Assembly: GCA_022457065.1 (NCBI GenBank) | Contig: JAJGBQ010000001.1 | Location: 3,968,001 to 4,032,000 of the forward strand | Direction of reading: 5' to 3' | DNA length: 64,000 nt | Origin: Curvularia sp. ZM96 | Lineage: Eukaryota > Ascomycota > Dothideomycetes > Pleosporales > Pleosporaceae | In this document: in pieces, positions 11,026 to 21,545 of the stretch | How positions within the stretch are numbered: the stretch's first letter is position 1 | Layout of the letters: every line of letters begins with the position of its first letter | The notes under the pieces: generated by a model | Database searches by the model: none | Seen by the model: only the letters and a program-made list of their open reading frames with translations | What the model was told of the DNA's origin: nothing | Program-made: the position numbers and the translations under genes

Positions 11026-12225
11026 CTTCGAGTATGAATTGTACATTAACATGGAGAGTAGAGGAAGAAAGTATAAGGAAGCCACAAGTAGTAAGAGGAA
11101 GCAAAGCCGACCGAAAAACAGCCGCGGTCTCGTGTCCCCCCAGCTCTTTAGTACGTCCCAGGAGTCGGGTACGCCACTAGACTACAAGAGACTGGTACGT
11201 GTTTTGCGGAGGGCCAATCTCGCAAAAGACAGGGGAGACCTATCTTTATGATAAGCAGGCTGTGGTCTGTATAACCAACCAAACCCTGACTAAACGGACC
11301 GCGGATTCTGGAGACAGAAGTGGACTAAAACGGCGGCAAGCACCACGCTGGCTCTACCCCAGACCAAGGGTCTTGACGACGGGGACAGTGTGTGGCACGT
11401 TCTGGCACTTTGTCAATGTTGACTCGCTGCGGATGCACAGTGCCGTTGTGGGGAGATTTTTTGTGGACGGGTTAACATAGCCCGATTAGGCAAGCAATAT
11501 GCGAAGTGGACTGACAACCTGGGGAGCCAAAACTCTGTAGCCAGGCGGCCCAGCAAGCACCAAATATGATAATAGCAATCTCTCAACGTAAAAAAGGGGT
11601 CGTTGAAGCGGTAAGTATTATCGCTGAGGGGAGCCTGAATCCTGGAGGCATGTTTTCTTTTGGCTGAGTGTGGTTGCCGGGTGTGGGAAATGATGGAGCC
11701 GAGTTAGCTTGGGAATTCGATCGGACCGAGTCTCAGCTCTACAGTAGAAACAAGATTGCGCAAGTTTAAGATTAGCCATGAGTTTGTCGTCATTGTGCAG
11801 TGGTGTGTGGTGTCGTGTGATGCTTCTAGCAAGAGTGGTGCTCGGTGGATGATTAGGCGCCAGTTCAGGGCGGGACTAGCGCCATGTGGAGAAGCTGTCC
11901 GTGCTACTGCCGACATCTCTAGTAAAACTATATGCAGGAGGACTATATTCTCATTCTTGTGAGATATCATTTTTAGTACATACACAGTATGTGAATAGAG
12001 AACTAATGTTGCTCATCTGCCTGATCTAATAAATGTCGACTTTCTGCCCATGGTTCGTTTGCTGCTGGGACGCTTTCTGGAAACGGTAATCGGGGTCGCA
12101 GTGATGGTACACTGGGCCAACTACTTCTCATTTCTCGCTCCACAATGCAACAAAACACTCTTCTCAACTCACTCACTCAGACCTGACGACTATAACAACT
12201 CCAGAAATCAGCCATTGTAGACACC
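11026..12225. other. Divergent intergenic region of 1.2 kb
   Basis: It lies between the start of the GlcG-like gene (minus) and the esterase gene (plus), so it should hold two promoters. No credible ORF, repeat or RNA gene is seen. Confidence 0.45.
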
Positions 12226-13104
12226 ATGGACCATACGACCGACGCCGAGACAGCAACGAACTTGGAGGCCAAGACTCAATCATTTGGCCCAGTTCACATC
12301 GTCGAACCCAAATCTGAGCACACCCACACAGCTGTAATATTGCACGGTCGAGGTAGCACTGGAGAGGATTTTGCGTAAGAGTTCCTACAATCAAAGCTCT
12401 CTGATGGGTGCTCTTTATTCGAAAAGCTGCCTAGCTGTCGCTGGGTCTTTCCATCCTCCCCAGAACTGTGGAGCACAACTTTCCAGGAAAATATACCGGC
12501 CTGGTTTGAGGCGTACTCTTTGACCGACATCACCGCGCGTCAGGATCTTCAAATCAGCGGCATCAAGGCTTCTGTGGACCACGTCAACGCGATACTCAGC
12601 GAGGAGATTAGACATCTAGGTGGGAACTCGCAAAGATTACTGTTTGGAGGTACTAGCCAGGGAGGCGCGGTCGCACTATGGAATATTCTCTCCCAGCAAG
12701 ACTCGGCAATGAAACCTGGCGCATTTGTGGTTGCGAGTACATGGCTCCCGTTTGCTACCAACATCGAAAGGGCATTCACAGGAAAGCCGGGGCCCACTGA
12801 AACTCCGAAGACGGAGTTCGATGAATTCGTGGAGAAGACGATAGCTATCAAAAATCTCACTGGCATGACAGAGATGGTTCAAGACTCCCCCAGGCTGCCT
12901 CCAGTTTTCATCGGCCACGGCGCTGACGATGCATACGTGGATGTTGAGCTGGGACGACACGTAACACGCATTATCGCCCAGGCTGGCTTCTCGGTAGAAT
13001 GGAAGGAGTATTCAGGTGTGGAAGAAGAGGGACACTGGTTCAAGATCCCGGACGAAATAGACGATATTCAAGGTTTTCTCAGTCATATCGGATGGATGGG
13101 ATGA
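12226..13104 (+). pseudogene. Phospholipase/carboxylesterase (acyl-protein thioesterase-like) gene with in-frame TAA or newly created intron
   Basis: One frame runs from the ATG at 12226 to the stop at 13102-13104 with a single TAA at 12376-12378. Both sides are intact coding sequence: before it TAVILHGRGSTGEDFA, after it a continuous alpha/beta-hydrolase with WVFPSSPELW, the nucleophile elbow GGTSQGGA (Ser about 144), the acid loop GHGADDAYVD and the catalytic His in EEGHWF. Family members deacylate proteins or hydrolyse small esters in the cytosol. Two readings are possible. (a) A nonsense mutation makes it a pseudogene. (b) The TAA lies inside a GTAAGA splice donor at 12375; with a CTGAT branch-like motif near 12400 and a CTAG acceptor at 12431-12434, a 60-nt in-phase intron would remove the stop and about 20 residues, giving 272 aa. 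The removed segment (EFLQSKLSDGCSLFEKLPS) itself reads as ordinary coding sequence. Start context is ACACCATGG. Confidence 0.75.
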
Positions 13105-13131
13105 TAAGCTTGCTGGGACATGTTATTGAAG

Positions 13132-13581
13132 TCAGACAACTACTGGTATAATGCATGTACTATATCCAGGATAGTCTGATCCAGAGAGCGAATGAGTTTG
13201 ACGGAGCCATCTACTGGCAGATCCAATAATCCAGGAAGGCTGGCGATTTCCGTTGGATCTCTTGTCTTTGAATGTTGGGTCAAATGCCCTGATGAAGTCC
13301 TTGACCAGAAGGGGATATACTACAGTCTTTTGCTTAAAGAATCCAGAGAGGACTGCAGCAGAGTGGTGGCTCACCACTGAAGTCAACTCGTTCAGGATGA
13401 TTTCACTTGCTCGACTTCGCGCTTCCCGAGCATTGACAAGGGTAACGGGTCGCTTCAACACTTCTGGATTTGCTATTCCTGACATACTAGGCGTTATTTT
13501 GTATAGGCAGTTTATTTGAATCTTGACGTGGAAATGAAGGTTTGGTTGAGAGTCAAACGGGTTTCGAGGTACATGGGTAAG
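13132..13581 (-). pseudogene. Possible decayed or multi-exon unknown gene
   Basis: On the minus strand an open frame runs from a CTAG acceptor-like site at 13584-13582 through 13132 (about 150 codons, first ATG at 13485). It reads plausibly as protein up to about 13265 (…KRPVTLVNAREARSRASEII…, …YPLLVKDFIRAFDPTFKD…). After that the neighbouring frame looks better (TRDPTEIASLPGLLDLPVDG…HALYQ, stop at 13142-13140). Either an intron (a GTGAGC donor exists at 13374) or a frameshift joins them. Further upstream (about 13755-13620) another open segment carries a GTAAGG donor. I do not recognise a family. It may be a remnant of a gene, or chance. Confidence 0.3.
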
Positions 13582-14267
13582 CTAGTGTACTTAGCGCCTT
13601 CCTACACAGTTCCTTACAGGGTATCGCAAGTGCTCAGCATTCACTTTAAGTGCCATCCTAGAGCTAGACAGGTATGGGAGGGATCTCCTAGCTTCCATAC
13701 GGCCACTTTTATCCTCACGCGCATCTTTACCTCTGGTGATCACACTGAGCCTGAATAGACATGCATCTATGCAACCTCAGCTAGGAAACAAAACTGACAA
13801 CCCTCTATGGCGGTTGCCACTCTATCCAACTTGGTTGCCGTATACCTGAGCTTGAATTCTTGCTTGATCATGACGCGTCCAAATCTTCAATGCACGCTTT
13901 GCTGATGGCTAGCAGGAGTGAGAGATCACGATATGCTACCTTTGGTCAAGATGCACGCACTCAATCATCTCACATTCATTTTCTCTTCATTCACAATGAC
14001 GCCTATTGGTGCGCTCATTGTACACCTACTATTGCTTTTGCCATTGTTCAAAAAGTCCCCTTTGTACTCTTTGCTCCCTTTGTTAAGTACAGCAAACTTT
14101 CACAAACTATTTTGCGGTCTGAACACCAGCATATTTGCACTATCCTGCATGCGTCAACTCAACTCCTCTTTTTCAAATTCGCAAACGCTTCTAAGCAACC
14201 TCAGAAACATCATACACCCCTCAAATCGAACTTCAGTAACAAACACAAAAAAAGTAAAGAGCTCACA

Positions 14268-16286
14268 ATGTTCGATATTGCTCAACTCGCTCTGCAGAAT
14301 GATTTGTTCGTTGCTGGTGGGATCGGCTTCTTCTTGAACCTCCCCTTCGTCCGACCCTACTGGAAACCAGGCATATCCTCAAAGCCGCTACCTGAACAGC
14401 CCCAGATCACACCTCATTCAGAGGCCACGCTTACTCAAACTGTGACGGTAGTCCCAAACCCCATCACAGTGATCCCGGAACCTATCACACTAAGGCCGAC
14501 TCGAACAGTTTACGATACTGTCACAAAAAACATTACATCCATCTCCACCCTCGTGAATCAGCAAGTAGTCACAAAGCGGAGGTGTTTACTGACTGATTCT
14601 ACCGCACCACGTGCGACGTTCATAAAGTATTCCGAGGTTTGCACGCTGCCTAAACAGACGTGCGCACGTTGTCTACCTTGCGCACCCCTTCCCAGCTCAA
14701 AACCTGCTTCCCCAATCATATCCACATGTCCTGAGGCAAGTTGCGCACCTTGTGCACCTTGTGCACCCTGCGCATCGCTTCCTAGCGCAGAGTTTGCCTT
14801 ACCAGTTATATCCACATCTGGAGTATGGACCCCCTGGGCTCTGTTGTCTTTGGCTGCCGTTGTCCTAGGAGCGATATTCTTGATCTCCAGGCTGGATCTG
14901 ATTAGTAAGAGAGTAGCAAAGGCTGAAGACAAAGCAACGAAAGCAAGACTGAACTTCGAGGCGGAAAACAGATCCCACAAGGAATGGAAGGCCAAAGCTT
15001 GCGGTTACTCGGCCAAGTTGGAGACGATTCAGGAGGAAGTGCAGGATTTACTTGAAGACATTGCGAGGAGAAACAACATGCTCCAGCTTCTTGGTGTTTT
15101 TGCAGATAGCGACCAAATAGTTGACGAGGAAAGTCTTTTCAAAAAAGTTAGAGAACGGAAGCGGTGGATGGAAGCCGAAAAGGCTGCTCAGTCAAAGAAG
15201 ATTAGGGAACTTGAGGCCGAGAAGGCGAGGGCGAAAGCACTCCAAACCAAGACCCCTACGCCGGAGACTTTGCGACAGTTTCAACGCTCTCTAGATGACA
15301 AGCAAAACGAGATCAATTTTTGGCGCAATGCCATCCTCGGCAGCGACATCGATGCAACCATTAAGGAGTTTCACCAGCGTTGCGAGGAGAAAGACGCCGA
15401 ACTCAAGCAGCTTCGGCCTCTTCCCGCAGAGGTCAGCGAGTTAAAACAAACTCTCAGCGATGCCTCGAAGCGAATTGAGATCCTGCAGCAGGAGAAGAAA
15501 GATCAAGGCATAGCCGACAGACGGCGATGGATTGAAGAGAAGAAAGACTTATCCGAAAAGCACGCTAAAGACATCAAAGCGCTGAAAGAAGACCTCAAAG
15601 AAGCTCAGCAATCATCAGCACACTCAAAGTCAGCGCGCCGAAAGACGGTTTCAAGAACGCAGCCTAAAGATAGTGAAGACACGACTGCAAACAGGCAGAT
15701 TCTTGTGGGCTTGGAGGCAGAGCAGAACAAGCTCGCCACGGAGACGATGAACCTCCGATCCCAAAATGCCATGAACGAGACATTCTCTACAGTTTCAAGA
15801 ATTTTAGAGAAGACTGAGAAAGAGCGTGACGAGTACAAAATGGCTTTGGAATACGCAGAGAGCATACATGCCGCCGAAAACAAGCAGCTTCTTGAGGATC
15901 TCAAGGCAGCGCAAAACGCGCTCATCATGGCGGATATGAACTGGGGGCAAGACGTGGGCACTATGATACAGCAAGCCTCTGAAGTTGTTCGAGAGTTAGA
16001 GGAGGTCAAGGAAGATCGTGATGAGCTCAGGAAAAAGCGGAATGACCTTGAGGAAGAGTGTGATGATCTCGAGGACGAGTGCAATGGGCCCGATATGGAT
16101 TTGGAAGACCAAACGAACAAAAAGGACATCGCCGACATGCAGCGTGATATGGATCTCAGGGCCGAGCAGAACGCGATTGGTATGCAGAATATGACCCTCC
16201 AGCAACTGGTGTACGATATGGAGAAGACTCTTACTGGTCTTTCCAGAGACTTGGAGAAGGCTAGTGAAGAGAAAGAGGAGCTCTAG
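14268..16286 (+). CDS. Unrecognised single-pass membrane protein with a long coiled coil
   Basis: This is an intronless gene for 672 aa. The frame is open upstream to 13860, but the ATG at 14268 (context CTCACAATGT) is preferred because the upstream part is leader-like and AT/CT-rich. Residues 1-30 are mildly hydrophobic. Residues about 50-105 are Thr/Val/Pro-rich (TVTVVPNPITVIPEPITL). Residues 125-170 hold a Cys-Ala-Pro repeat (CAPCAPCAPCAS). A clear transmembrane helix spans about 188-207, followed by positively charged residues. From about 215 to the end the sequence is almost continuous Glu/Lys/Gln/Leu coiled coil with a Pro-poor heptad pattern and an acidic block near 595 (EECDDLEDECNGPDMDLEDQ). 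I know no family with this order. It probably tethers something to a membrane, with the coiled coil on the cytosolic side by the positive-inside rule. Lineage-restricted origin is an inference. Confidence 0.8.
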   Translation: MFDIAQLALQNDLFVAGGIGFFLNLPFVRPYWKPGISSKPLPEQPQITPHSEATLTQTVTVVPNPITVIPEPITLRPTRTVYDTVTKNITSISTLVNQQVVTKRRCLLTDSTAPRATFIKYSEVCTLPKQTCARCLPCAPLPSSKPASPIISTCPEASCAPCAPCAPCASLPSAEFALPVISTSGVWTPWALLSLAAVVLGAIFLISRLDLISKRVAKAEDKATKARLNFEAENRSHKEWKAKACGYSAKLETIQEEVQDLLEDIARRNNMLQLLGVFADSDQIVDEESLFKKVRERKRWMEAEKAAQSKKIRELEAEKARAKALQTKTPTPETLRQFQRSLDDKQNEINFWRNAILGSDIDATIKEFHQRCEEKDAELKQLRPLPAEVSELKQTLSDASKRIEILQQEKKDQGIADRRRWIEEKKDLSEKHAKDIKALKEDLKEAQQSSAHSKSARRKTVSRTQPKDSEDTTANRQILVGLEAEQNKLATETMNLRSQNAMNETFSTVSRILEKTEKERDEYKMALEYAESIHAAENKQLLEDLKAAQNALIMADMNWGQDVGTMIQQASEVVRELEEVKEDRDELRKKRNDLEEECDDLEDECNGPDMDLEDQTNKKDIADMQRDMDLRAEQNAIGMQNMTLQQLVYDMEKTLTGLSRDLEKASEEKEEL

Positions 16287-17148
16287 GCGGCTTTTAGATG
16301 GTAGAGAGCGGAATGGTGGTTGGTGGGGAGATCTTTGCTTTTAATCAGACATCTTATGCAAACAAAGCTGAATGGCATGATGCATGTGCTCAAAGCAAAA
16401 AAATAGAATGGGAACGTTATATATATCACAATAACATCTAGAATCCATACCTGAATTACAAGATGATCGCTGTATCAAATCTCACACTTGACGCCTAAAC
16501 TAATTGATGCCTCAATTATTCACATTATTGCTTCACAAGGCGTATCAGTCAGGTCTCCCCAGCGGCTTCCATGCGAGCAAAACTTGACAACTCGAGTTTC
16601 CGATGCGACAGTCGATTAGCCTAGAAGTTGTCGACAAGCCTATTTCTGCTTAGCATGGGGTGTTGATGGAAATCAGCTTACACAAATCAATGTTCAATTT
16701 CGCCGTGCAGAAAATGGCTCTATAAAGACTAGAAGAGTCTCTTAATGCCTGTTTGACAGTTATTAACATCAAGATTTTCTAATCTATGGCATACACTAAG
16801 CACTAAAAAAAGGCATAGCTAAAGGCGGATAATAGGCCCTATTTTAAGTTGATAGTAACAAGATACGAGCTTACACGGGGGTACCTGCACTTTACGGAGT
16901 ATCTCTGAGTACTACAGAGACCTGGTCTTACATGCTGCAAGGATCTTCTGCTTACTAGAGGAACGTAGAAACTGTAACGATCTTCCATTAACTAAACATT
17001 AGCCTAATGATGTACAGGAGAAAAACTTGTATATAATCTCGACACACGCAGCTATTAAGTTACTAGCATAGTCATTCAACTCAGCTCCGCTCTCACTGAA
17101 CAGAAACTATTATTATATTACCTTTTGCTACTCCCCTTACTTACTATC
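16287..17148. other. AT-rich non-coding stretch
   Basis: No ORF or RNA gene is seen. TA-rich composition with many stop codons could reflect RIP-type decay of an old insertion, but no element ends are visible. Confidence 0.4.
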
Positions 17149-17331
17149 ATGCGAACCCTTATCTTCCTCGTTCCTATTATATTAGCTGTTAGCGCAAAAA
17201 GCACGAAAAACCCAATTAAAGTGAAAGATGCAGCATGTGAAGGCAAGAACCAGGGGGATTATTGCATTCTGGAAGCCTGCAGTGCTGGAACCAATCCATA
17301 CGTCTGTGGTCCACATTATTGCCATCTGTAA
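17149..17331 (+). CDS. Small secreted cysteine-rich peptide (possibly spliced)
   Basis: An ATG at 17149 opens a 60-residue peptide. Residues 1-16 look like a signal peptide (MRTLIFLVPIILAVSA). The mature part has five cysteines in about 40 residues, spaced AC-x9-C-x4-C-x8-C-x4-C. The reading frame ends CAT CTG TAA, where GTAAGA could also be a splice donor (17328). Using an acceptor CAG near 17406 would add about 35 residues including two more cysteines, giving an odd total of seven. An in-frame ATG 24 bases upstream (17125) is less likely because it would bury the signal peptide start. Small secreted Cys-rich peptides act as effectors or antimicrobial peptides in other fungi; nothing here shows which. 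It lies alone in an AT-rich region. Confidence 0.5.
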   Translation: MRTLIFLVPIILAVSAKSTKNPIKVKDAACEGKNQGDYCILEACSAGTNPYVCGPHYCHL

Positions 17332-18009
17332 GAAGATTATCTCAAGCTAAGTCTATTCTCAAGCTAATGAATGAAGCTGGAGTGGTTATGGCTTGGTATG
17401 TGCAGCCGAATAGGTATTGGCTTAGAATTGGGTTTTGGAGAGGTGAATTTGCTTTGTAGTTGGATGTACCAAGCCAAGCGCTGCACAACACCAACTTCGA
17501 GTTCTCTAGAATAGGAGTAATTTCAATTAAATATAACTAGAGAACTATGAGTTAACTAGACGCGCTCAGAAGACTACGATCCCATAATCTCAAAGTACCT
17601 CCCATCCGTCTCGCCACAGGATGGACGTTAGATACTTTGAGATCAAGCGACCTGTGTGCTGATCTTAAATGACTGTGCGAACCAAAGAGACTGGGCAATG
17701 AAACAGTGCTTAGTACTGGTTAAAGAAACTACCTTCTCGTAAGCGGGATTGCAGCAAAACGTGTGTAACACAACAAACGGACCATAGCACCCCACTTGCT
17801 TGATTTAGTATAGTACTATTCCATCAACATACAGCAACACACCAGCGCAACACTTTGCATTAGCAACACCTTCGCAGCTCAAATCGTCATTGTGCTAGGG
17901 CTTTCTAAACCAGATCTCTAGAGCACCTCGCTCCCTCACTACAACCCCACCGTCAGCCTCTTTCCACTGTCGAGTCGCTCTTAGGTATCCAACACTGCGA
18001 CGCCACAAA
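17332..18009. other. AT-rich intergenic stretch with a perfect inverted repeat
   Basis: Apart from a possible second exon of the peptide gene (about 17407-17520) and the inverted repeat at 17587-17643, I see no feature. The right part should contain the promoter of the microprotein gene at 18063. Confidence 0.4.
17587..17643. repeat. 57-bp imperfect hairpin with perfect 11-bp arms
   Basis: ATCTCAAAGTA at 17587-17597 is the exact reverse complement of TACTTTGAGAT at 17633-17643. An inner CATCC/GGATG pair could extend the fold. It is not inside a coding frame. Confidence 0.7.
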
Positions 18010-18057
18010 GTGAGTTGCACACCCAGACAGCAACCAAATCAAGACTAACCACATTAG
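18010..18057 (+). other. Predicted 5'-leader intron of the microprotein gene
   Basis: A GTGAGT donor, ACTAAC branch site and TTAG acceptor span 48 nt, immediately before the ATG at 18063. Confidence 0.5.
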
Positions 18058-18062
18058 CTATC

Positions 18063-18260
18063 ATGATCTCTTTCGATCAAAATGTCGTTCTCTCTGACTC
18101 AACTCAAGCCTACATCCGCATGCTCATTCTGGTCTTGTTTCTACTTGCTCTAGCTATGGTGTTTTTTGGTATAATGGCTCTTCGGTTGAGCACTGCTATT
18201 GAAAAGCTGAATAAGCTTTTGGTAGCAGAAAATCGTATAACGGGGAGGAAAGAGAAGTGA
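18063..18260 (+). CDS. 65-residue single-TM microprotein
   Basis: ATG at 18063. Residues about 19-42 (MLILVLFLLALAMVFFGIMAL) form one strong transmembrane helix; the tail is short and basic (RITGRKEK). Directly upstream lies a well-formed intron (18010-18057, 48 nt): GTGAGT donor, ACTAAC branch site, TTAG acceptor, ending five bases before the ATG. This supports transcription and places an intron in the 5' leader. No family is recognised. An in-frame upstream ATG at 18015 falls inside that intron, so it is not used if the intron is spliced. Confidence 0.5.
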   Translation: MISFDQNVVLSDSTQAYIRMLILVLFLLALAMVFFGIMALRLSTAIEKLNKLLVAENRITGRKEK

Positions 18261-18639
18261 AAGGGATATGTGATAGTAAAGAAGAGGATATTATACGTCA
18301 CATAAAGCACGTAACAAGAGTGAACAACATTAATTCATGACTCGATATTATCTGATCTGGTTACGGGTGTGATGATCCTTGTTCGTGATGAGGCGTACAC
18401 TTTGTTGCAGCAGCAGCAGCAGCATAAGATAAAGTTAGGAAAGAGTGCGACGAAATAAGGCTATGGTAGAGCTTTGCAAACAAAGTCGAATAGCAGACTG
18501 AATACATTGCTCAAAGCGGACTATATTGCGAGCCGCGAACGAATAGTATACTTAAAGAGAGATACATACATAAATTACAACACCTGTATCTATATCTATT
18601 CCAATGAACGAAAGAAAAGAACCTCCCCTTACTTCCCTT
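18261..18639. other. Convergent 3' intergenic region with a short CAG microsatellite
   Basis: It separates the 3' ends of the microprotein gene and the MFS gene. A five- to six-unit GCA repeat lies at about 18407-18424. Nothing else is seen. Confidence 0.5.
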
Positions 18640-20474
18640 CTACACCCGCCCCTCCAACCCCCTCCAACTCATCGCCCTCAACTTCGCCCCATAAAACCAG
18701 AGCCCCAACGGCCCCACAATGCCCAACCCCAGCGTCAAAAACGCTAACAAACTATTTCCCCATCCCAGTCCCATAACCTCGTACATTCTCGGTGCAAAAA
18801 GCGGAAAACTGAAGCCACACATGGTTCTTAAAAACGCGCCTACACTGGCTGCTGAAGCTGCGTACCGCGCCTCGTACGCATCCGTTGTATATGCCTGGCT
18901 GCACTGAAACCCGATGATGAGGCCAACAGCAGTGATGGCTGCACCGATGTTGGGTGCGATCCAGTGGACTTTGTAGTATGCGGTCCAGCCATATATGAAG
19001 AGGCCGATAGGACACAGTAGGCCGGCGATGAGCATGGGGGGAACGCGGAATTCGGGAAGGCCAGAGGTGAGGTTGTAGTGGGACTTTAGGCGGGCGTAGA
19101 GCTAGAGTTTGTGTTAGAGAGAGGAACAAAAGCGGGACTGGGGGAGATGGGTATAAGAGAGGGGGAGAGGGGGAATACATACGCCGTCCATGAGGGGATG
19201 AGAGATCTGCAGACCGATCATGAAGCCTGCGCATAGAGAGAGGTAATTGAGCGATGCTTTCCCTACGCTCATGTTGTATGTTTCTTCGAAGACCATGGGA
19301 AAGGTGGAGAGCATGAGATACATGACTCCGTAGAGGAAAGCGCGGTAGATGGATGGGGCTTGCGTTGCGGGGTGTGTGAACATCATGATGAACGGTAGTA
19401 TGAGTCTCTTTCTCAAGATCTTACTCATGCGGTCGTTTGTTTCGAACTCTGTGCGTACCACTACATCGTCCGTATGCATGGCGGTCATGGATTTCCTGAC
19501 AGCTTTGGCTTTTTTGGCGAGGATTGCTGGGGCAAAGGTCTCGGAGAGGAAGAAGAGCGCGAGGAGTTGAACACCGACGGTGAAGATGGAGGTGCTGAAG
19601 AAGATCCAGCGCCAGTTCGCTCCGGTCGAGATGTAGGCACCGCATATGGGTGCTACGCAGGGTGCTAGCCAGGTGAGGATGCCGTAAATGGCTTGGCCTT
19701 TGCCGCGCTCTTCTTTGGACCATGTATCTGCTAGGACGCCGTTGCAAAGCTAGAAACTATGTTAGCTGTGACGAACTTGCAGCTGTATGTGGAAGGAAAT
19801 ACATACTGCTTGCGGCGCCGCACCCCCAAGTCCGCTCAGAAATCGAAACGCGAGCATCTGCTCTCTTGTTTGCGCGAACCCACAGCACGTGTTGAACAAG
19901 AGGTACACAAGGTTTGCATACTGCAGCACGGTAACACGACCATAGATTTCGCTCAGAGGCGCGAGCACAAACGGTCCTTGGGCATAGCCCAGCAAGAAGA
20001 TGGTCATGACGAGCTGGCGCATGAACCCATCCGGTATGCCAAATTCTTTACCCATAACTGGCAGTGCAGGAGTTACCATTGTCGATGAGAAGGGTGATAT
20101 AAAGGTAAAGAGTGATACAAGTATCGTTGTGATCCATTTTCGTCTGTTGCTCCAGTTGAGAGGGTTGCTTGGATCGTTTGGTCCTTCCCAGGTGATCTAC
20201 AAGGGCTGTAAGTATCTATATGCCGATGCAAAGATTGATAACCTACAATTATCTCCTTGCTTTTTATGACGTTTTCCTCCATGTTCAAGTCTCCAGCATC
20301 GTATTGGGTCTCTTCGTCGAACTGATCCCACTGTCGGAACAGGCGCTCAGTACTCAGGACAGAATGATTGCTACTTTCAAAATAGAATCTCGGCAAGGCC
20401 TGGAGATCGCGACTTTCCCCTTCTTCAACGGGAGGTCTTCCGAGTAGTCGGTCTTTGAAATGCATGAGGGGCAA
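18640..20474 (-). CDS. MFS transporter, DHA1-type (drug/polyamine:H+ antiporter-like)
   Basis: Exons 20474-20247, 20196-19807, 19749-19183 and 19101-18640 encode 548 aa. All introns have GT...AG ends (50, 57 and 81 nt) and keep the frame. A soluble N-terminus of about 75 residues leads to VTWEGPNDPSNPLNW-type sequence (here ITWEGPNDPSNPLNWS), a signature of fungal DHA1 carriers placed just before TM1. The intracellular loop 2-3 motif is present as LAPLSEIYGRVTVLQ, and the TM4-TM5 region reads FRFLSGLGGAAPQA. Two bundles of six helices are separated by a charged central loop (residues about 315-350). Family members export drugs, toxins or polyamines at the plasma membrane; the substrate cannot be read from sequence. 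No cluster partner sits next to it. Confidence 0.9.
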
Positions 20475-21545
20475 ACGAGTGACAAGACGATGACAACGAG
20501 TGTAGGTTATCTGAAGACGATGGCACGGTGCAAGAACTGCACTGATACCTTCTCATCATATGAACAACGAGTACCCTTTGGATATAGTCACAGATCAATC
20601 TGCCGACACCCCGCCGCTGTGGCAGTGTCGGTAAAACGTGAGGCAGTTCCATGCACAGCATCAGCCACCTACGCTTCCAAGTCATTAGAATGACCCACCA
20701 TCGATGCCTTAGTACGATTGCCACGCTTCAGAAAGCCGTATTCAAGATAATTAGTACCAAGTATATCAGGCTGTGAACAAGACAAGCGAGATCAAGAATA
20801 GAAACGTGTCGCGTGAGTGTTGAGTAGTCGGCATACTTGCCATGGTCTCTAGCCAATCGGACGGCTGCAATACTTCCCGTCAAGCCGGGCAAATGCTGGC
20901 AAAGTGCATGGTAACAGCCTTCTTGTAGACGTCAGCAATCCAGGCTGTGTTGTACACTACCGTGCCAAGAAGGTACGGCTTGGGAGTTCGCTAAGTTGCT
21001 TGGTGAAGGCACGTGAACCACTCGCCATTGGTTGACATACGACAGTCAAGAAAAGAAAAGACCGAGATTGCTCAAGGTACAAGCAGGTGGGCCAATGTAA
21101 CACTAAGCACAAGACTACTGCCGAGAGGCCTGTAGTCTCACTAGGCTATCCTGCCATCCTGGTTTAAGGGCTATGTCGTCGTCGTAATACCTGGCTGTGC
21201 TGCAATACATGAGAATGCAGAGCTAAGACGTGGCTTGTGAGTTATGGCGCAGATTATTCTGGTCAAGGGTCCTGTTGCCGTGTTCGTCTTGAGGCCTGAA
21301 GCGATACCTTGGGTGTTGATTGTGCGGTGCAATAGGAGTAGGACTGCGCACGAAACTTGGAACTTTGCAACTTCAAACGGGCGAGATGGGAGGCAAAGGT
21401 ATAAGTAGGCCCTGTGCCTTATCGTGAAGTGGCATCCATCCACGGAGATCGAATACACTCGCTCTACATTCACGCACTCCAACTCTCGCTCCACTGTCTT
21501 TGTTTATAGATACCCATTCTAGTTATCGGTTTCTCAATAGTTACT
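20475..21545. other. Divergent promoter region of 1.1 kb
   Basis: It lies between the MFS gene (minus) and the glycerate kinase gene (plus). A GTATAAG motif near 21396-21402 could serve the kinase gene. No coding frame or RNA gene is convincing. Confidence 0.45.
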
